Below are positions 61,509-64,000 of a DNA stretch of 64,000 bases, in pieces; the first letter of the stretch is position 1; the number at the start of each line of letters is the position of its first letter. The position numbers were made by a program, and so were the translations under genes. The notes beneath the pieces were generated by a model. The model saw only the letters and a program-made list of their open reading frames with translations. It was not told the DNA's origin and searched no databases. The stretch is from Callipepla californica brunnescens (taxonomy: Eukaryota; Chordata; Aves; Galliformes; Odontophoridae), in NCBI GenBank assembly GCA_023055505.1, contig JALIRH010000002.1, positions 24,620,437-24,684,436 on the forward strand, given 5' to 3'.

Positions 61509-62232
61509 ATGGGAAGAGGAAAGAGCAATAATCCCAAAGATGTGAAAGTAAAAGAAAAGACCAAGATGCAACTCAAGCGAAGAATAGGTTGTTTTGATGG
61601 GGTAAGTTTTATTATAGGCACAATAGTTGGGGCAGGGATCTTTGTGTCTCCCACAGGGGTGTTAAAGCATTCCCTGCTTAATGTTGGCGTTGCGTTAACG
61701 ATCTGGACTGCTTCTGGACTAGTCTCTCTTATGGGCTCCCTCTGCTACGCAGAGCTGGGCACTGCTCTGCCATTTTCTGGAGGGGAATACAGTCATATTA
61801 AAAGAGGCCTTGGATCTGTACCTGCCTTTGTGTTCATCTGGACATCAACGTTTACCAAGCCAGCATCAAATGCTGCCCGAGCCTTGCTATTCGCTGAATA
61901 CGTCACCCAGCCCTTCTACAGCATTTGCCCTGCACCAGAAGTACTGAAGAAATGCTTGGCTTTGGCCGTCCTCTGGTCACTGGGGATTCTGAATGGACGC
62001 AGTGTCAAAATGGCTGCATGGGTGCAGACGGTGTTCACCCTCCTGAAGATGATGGCGTTGTCTGTAATTGCTGTTGGTGGCATAGTTCTTCTCGTTGGTG
62101 GAAGGAAGGAGAATCTGGCCAGGTTTGAGGACATGTTTGGCTCAGAGATGCCCAACGCATCGCAGATCGCTGAAGCATTTTTCCAGGGACTGTATGCATA
62201 TGGTGGTTGGTGGTCCCTCAATTATATGGCAG
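61509..62232 (+). CDS. SLC7A13: SLC7A13, first coding exon (gene continues past window)
   Basis: Light-chain amino-acid transporter of the SLC7/LAT group, an APC-fold plasma-membrane antiporter that normally pairs with an SLC3 heavy chain. The exon encodes 241 residues plus one base and ends at a donor GTATCT in phase 1. The N-terminus is basic and cytosolic (about 1-30). TM1 (about 31-55) carries the substrate-binding GAGIFVSPTGVL. About six hydrophobic segments fit by the exon end. Cys140 (YSICPAPEVLKKC) is at the position used for the disulphide to the heavy chain. KKCLALAVLW, RSVKMAAWVQ and GGRKENLARFEDMF resemble SLC7A13 more than SLC7A9. Later exons, starting near an ELKKP-like motif, are not in the window. 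The first ATG after an in-frame stop region gives a normal N-terminus. SLC7A9-like is the alternative identity. Confidence 0.87.
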
Positions 62233-64000
62233 GTATCTTGCTCTTTATATTTTATTCTGTGATAGCAATTCTTAACATTCCTCAGCTAGTGTTAGAAGTA
62301 CTTGTCTGTCCTTCATGGGTTTATGCACATTTTTGAGGTACAAACTATCCACTGGTCTTGCGTTTGATAGTGCTGGTAAAAGAGATGTTGCTCTTGTGTA
62401 TGGATGTTCCTTGCTTCTTGTGCAATCTCCAAAATGAAATTAACATTTATAAAGGACTACAAAAGAAATTCAAGAGGTTTATTTAAAATCTGATGTGTAA
62501 GTAGAATTTTACATATCTGAAAAAAATTTTGCTTAAATTAAGATATTGTTGCCAGCCTATTTGCTCAATAAGGACCAAATCCAAGAAGGTGATTGACTAA
62601 TTTGTATGTAAATATATACTACCTTCTCTGAACTGTACGTGAACAAATTCATACTGATTTTTATTAAAATATATCGGTTTGAAAGGATATATAGTATAGC
62701 CTGTCTATGATAACTCCTTCAGAACAGACTCTGAAGAAGAATGTAAGGGAAGTGGTATAAATCTTATGATATATCCAATTTTAAACGTGCAAATCTTTTA
62801 GAATATTCATTTACTTATCCTGTTCTATATCTGGTGATAGGTAACAGTAATAAACAGTGTTTTTTCATGAAAATTGCAAAGAGATAATGCTCATAGTTAG
62901 CTACGTATTTCACGATAGGTTGAGTGAACAGTGTTTTATAATAATATTAGATTTATGGAGTTAAGTTGTAAGCAAATGGATGGTGCTGTTGTATCTTTAA
63001 CCTTACTCATCCATTGACCTCTACCACATGTAAAAACATTAAACATTAAATAAACCCAACGTGTGAAATGTGTAACACAAAGTTCAGTGGTGAAAACAGT
63101 GTGAAAATTGGGTTAATATTTAAAAAACTGACTTACTATTAAAAGCCCACTAACCCTGCATCTGGAATATGCTGTCATAAAAAAGGTGGTGAAAATCAGA
63201 AAATACATTTTTTTGAAATCTTAGGATTCTCTTAAAGGCAAGAATTTAGCTTTGTAAACCCAAGGACATACAAAATTATTCGCAAAGTACTGTTTTCTGA
63301 TCAGTTACCACAATAACAATTGCAAAACGCTAGTGATAAATGCAATACAGAGGGTAGCACAGCTGTTTAGACAGATGCAACCATGCTATAGACCTTTGCT
63401 GAACTGGATTTCCTATTCTTTAGCAATAACTTTCATTCCTGTGAGCCTCAGCAAAGGGATCCCATGCCAGCTGGATGTTGGGACTGTAACTAGCAATGAA
63501 GCAAATGGAAAGGCAAATTCAAATCAGCTATTTCAGAGATTGTCTCCTTTTGTGTTCAAAATTACAAAGTGTATTTCTTCCATTTTAAATAAATCCCCAT
63601 TTCTCCAATAAACCGTATCTGCATTTCCCTGTTGTGATCATTCTATCACTCGTCAGTCTGCGCACCGCACCCCAGAATAGGGCAGGCTCAAAGCTAATGG
63701 AAAAGGCAGAGATAGTATTTGGGAAGAAAAATGATTCACCCTCCCTCACCAGCCTATATTGGTACTGATAAGAGTAGTTGTAAGCTAAGGTACCAGGTTT
63801 AGCACTAAACACTTTTCCTGCACCAGTTTTCTCATGGAAATGATCATGGCAGAATCCAGCTGGCAACTGCCCTTTTTAAAAGCCGCTTCGTTACTGCTCC
63901 TCTGTCAATGCCTTCATTCTTTCCCATTATGTTTTCTGTATCTACTGATGTAAGAGCAAAGAGAAATGTTTTGGGCAGGAATAGGAAAATACACTCAGAT
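62233..64000. other. SLC7A13: SLC7A13 intron 1, partial
   Basis: At least 1.77 kb of intron. I looked for the next exon (a segment after ELK-P encoding TM7) on the plus strand and found none. Open frames at 63333-63611 and 63585-63866 resemble nothing known. No recognisable repeat. Confidence 0.6.

Noticed and set aside
61916..62221. 101-codon minus-strand open frame over SLC7A13
   Set aside because: Antisense shadow of the transporter exon.
62233..62241. SLC7A13 donor GTATCTTGC as a second U12-type intron
   Set aside because: It differs from the U12 consensus GTATCCTTT at several positions, and the 3' end of the intron lies outside the window, so no branch point can be checked.
1..64000. 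tRNA, rRNA, snoRNA, CRISPR or endogenous retroviral elements
   Set aside because: I saw no tRNA-like cloverleaf, snoRNA box pair, repeat-spacer array or LTR/gag-pol pattern by eye. Short snoRNAs could be missed without a covariance-model search.

Overview
This is nuclear DNA from a bird, most likely a galliform close to chicken. All genes are split by spliceosomal introns. The genes are vertebrate, and the interspersed repeats are mostly CR1 LINEs ending in the avian octamer-like tail (ATTCTGTG/ATTCTATG). Gene content and order match the vertebrate LRRCC1-E2F5-RBIS-CA13 block (human 8q21). There are no operons, CRISPR arrays, phage or insertion sequences.

Layout. 1-7.3 kb: gene-poor DNA downstream of CA13 with three CR1 fragments. 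8.08-22.06 kb: CA13 (minus, 7 coding exons, 258 aa), a cytosolic alpha-carbonic anhydrase. 22.06-22.38 kb: a 328-bp CpG-rich divergent promoter shared with RBIS. 22.39-24.42 kb: RBIS (plus, 3 coding exons, 103 aa), a ribosome biogenesis factor. 25.09-35.55 kb: E2F5 (minus, 9 coding exons, 373 aa), tail-to-tail with RBIS. 38.66-56.40 kb: LRRCC1 (minus, 19 coding exons, 1024 aa), a centrosomal LRR/coiled-coil protein. 57-61.5 kb: intergenic. 61.51-62.23 kb and beyond: first coding exon of SLC7A13 (plus), a light-chain amino-acid transporter cut by the window end.

I rebuilt the exons by hand on the minus strand. Every CA13, RBIS and LRRCC1 junction has GT-AG ends and correct phase. The one exception is in E2F5, where intron 3 is an AT-AC, U12-type intron: its 5' site is ATATCCTTT and its branch-point motif TTCCTTGAC lies next to a terminal AC. 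The five genes form no single pathway. E2F5 (cell-cycle transcription), LRRCC1 (centrosome) and RBIS (ribosome assembly) are growth-linked housekeeping genes with CpG-island promoters, while CA13 and SLC7A13 are metabolic and transport genes.

Most interesting observations: the minor-spliceosome intron of E2F5; a 201-bp frame-neutral E2F5 exon that seems absent from the human protein; a near-perfect 38-bp-stem hairpin in an LRRCC1 intron that pairs fully (with G-U) only as RNA antisense to the gene; CR1-derived upstream start codons in frame with LRRCC1; overlapping opposed poly(A) signals between RBIS and E2F5; and SLC7A13 next to LRRCC1, unlike the human order. Comparisons with human proteins are from memory, not from a search.
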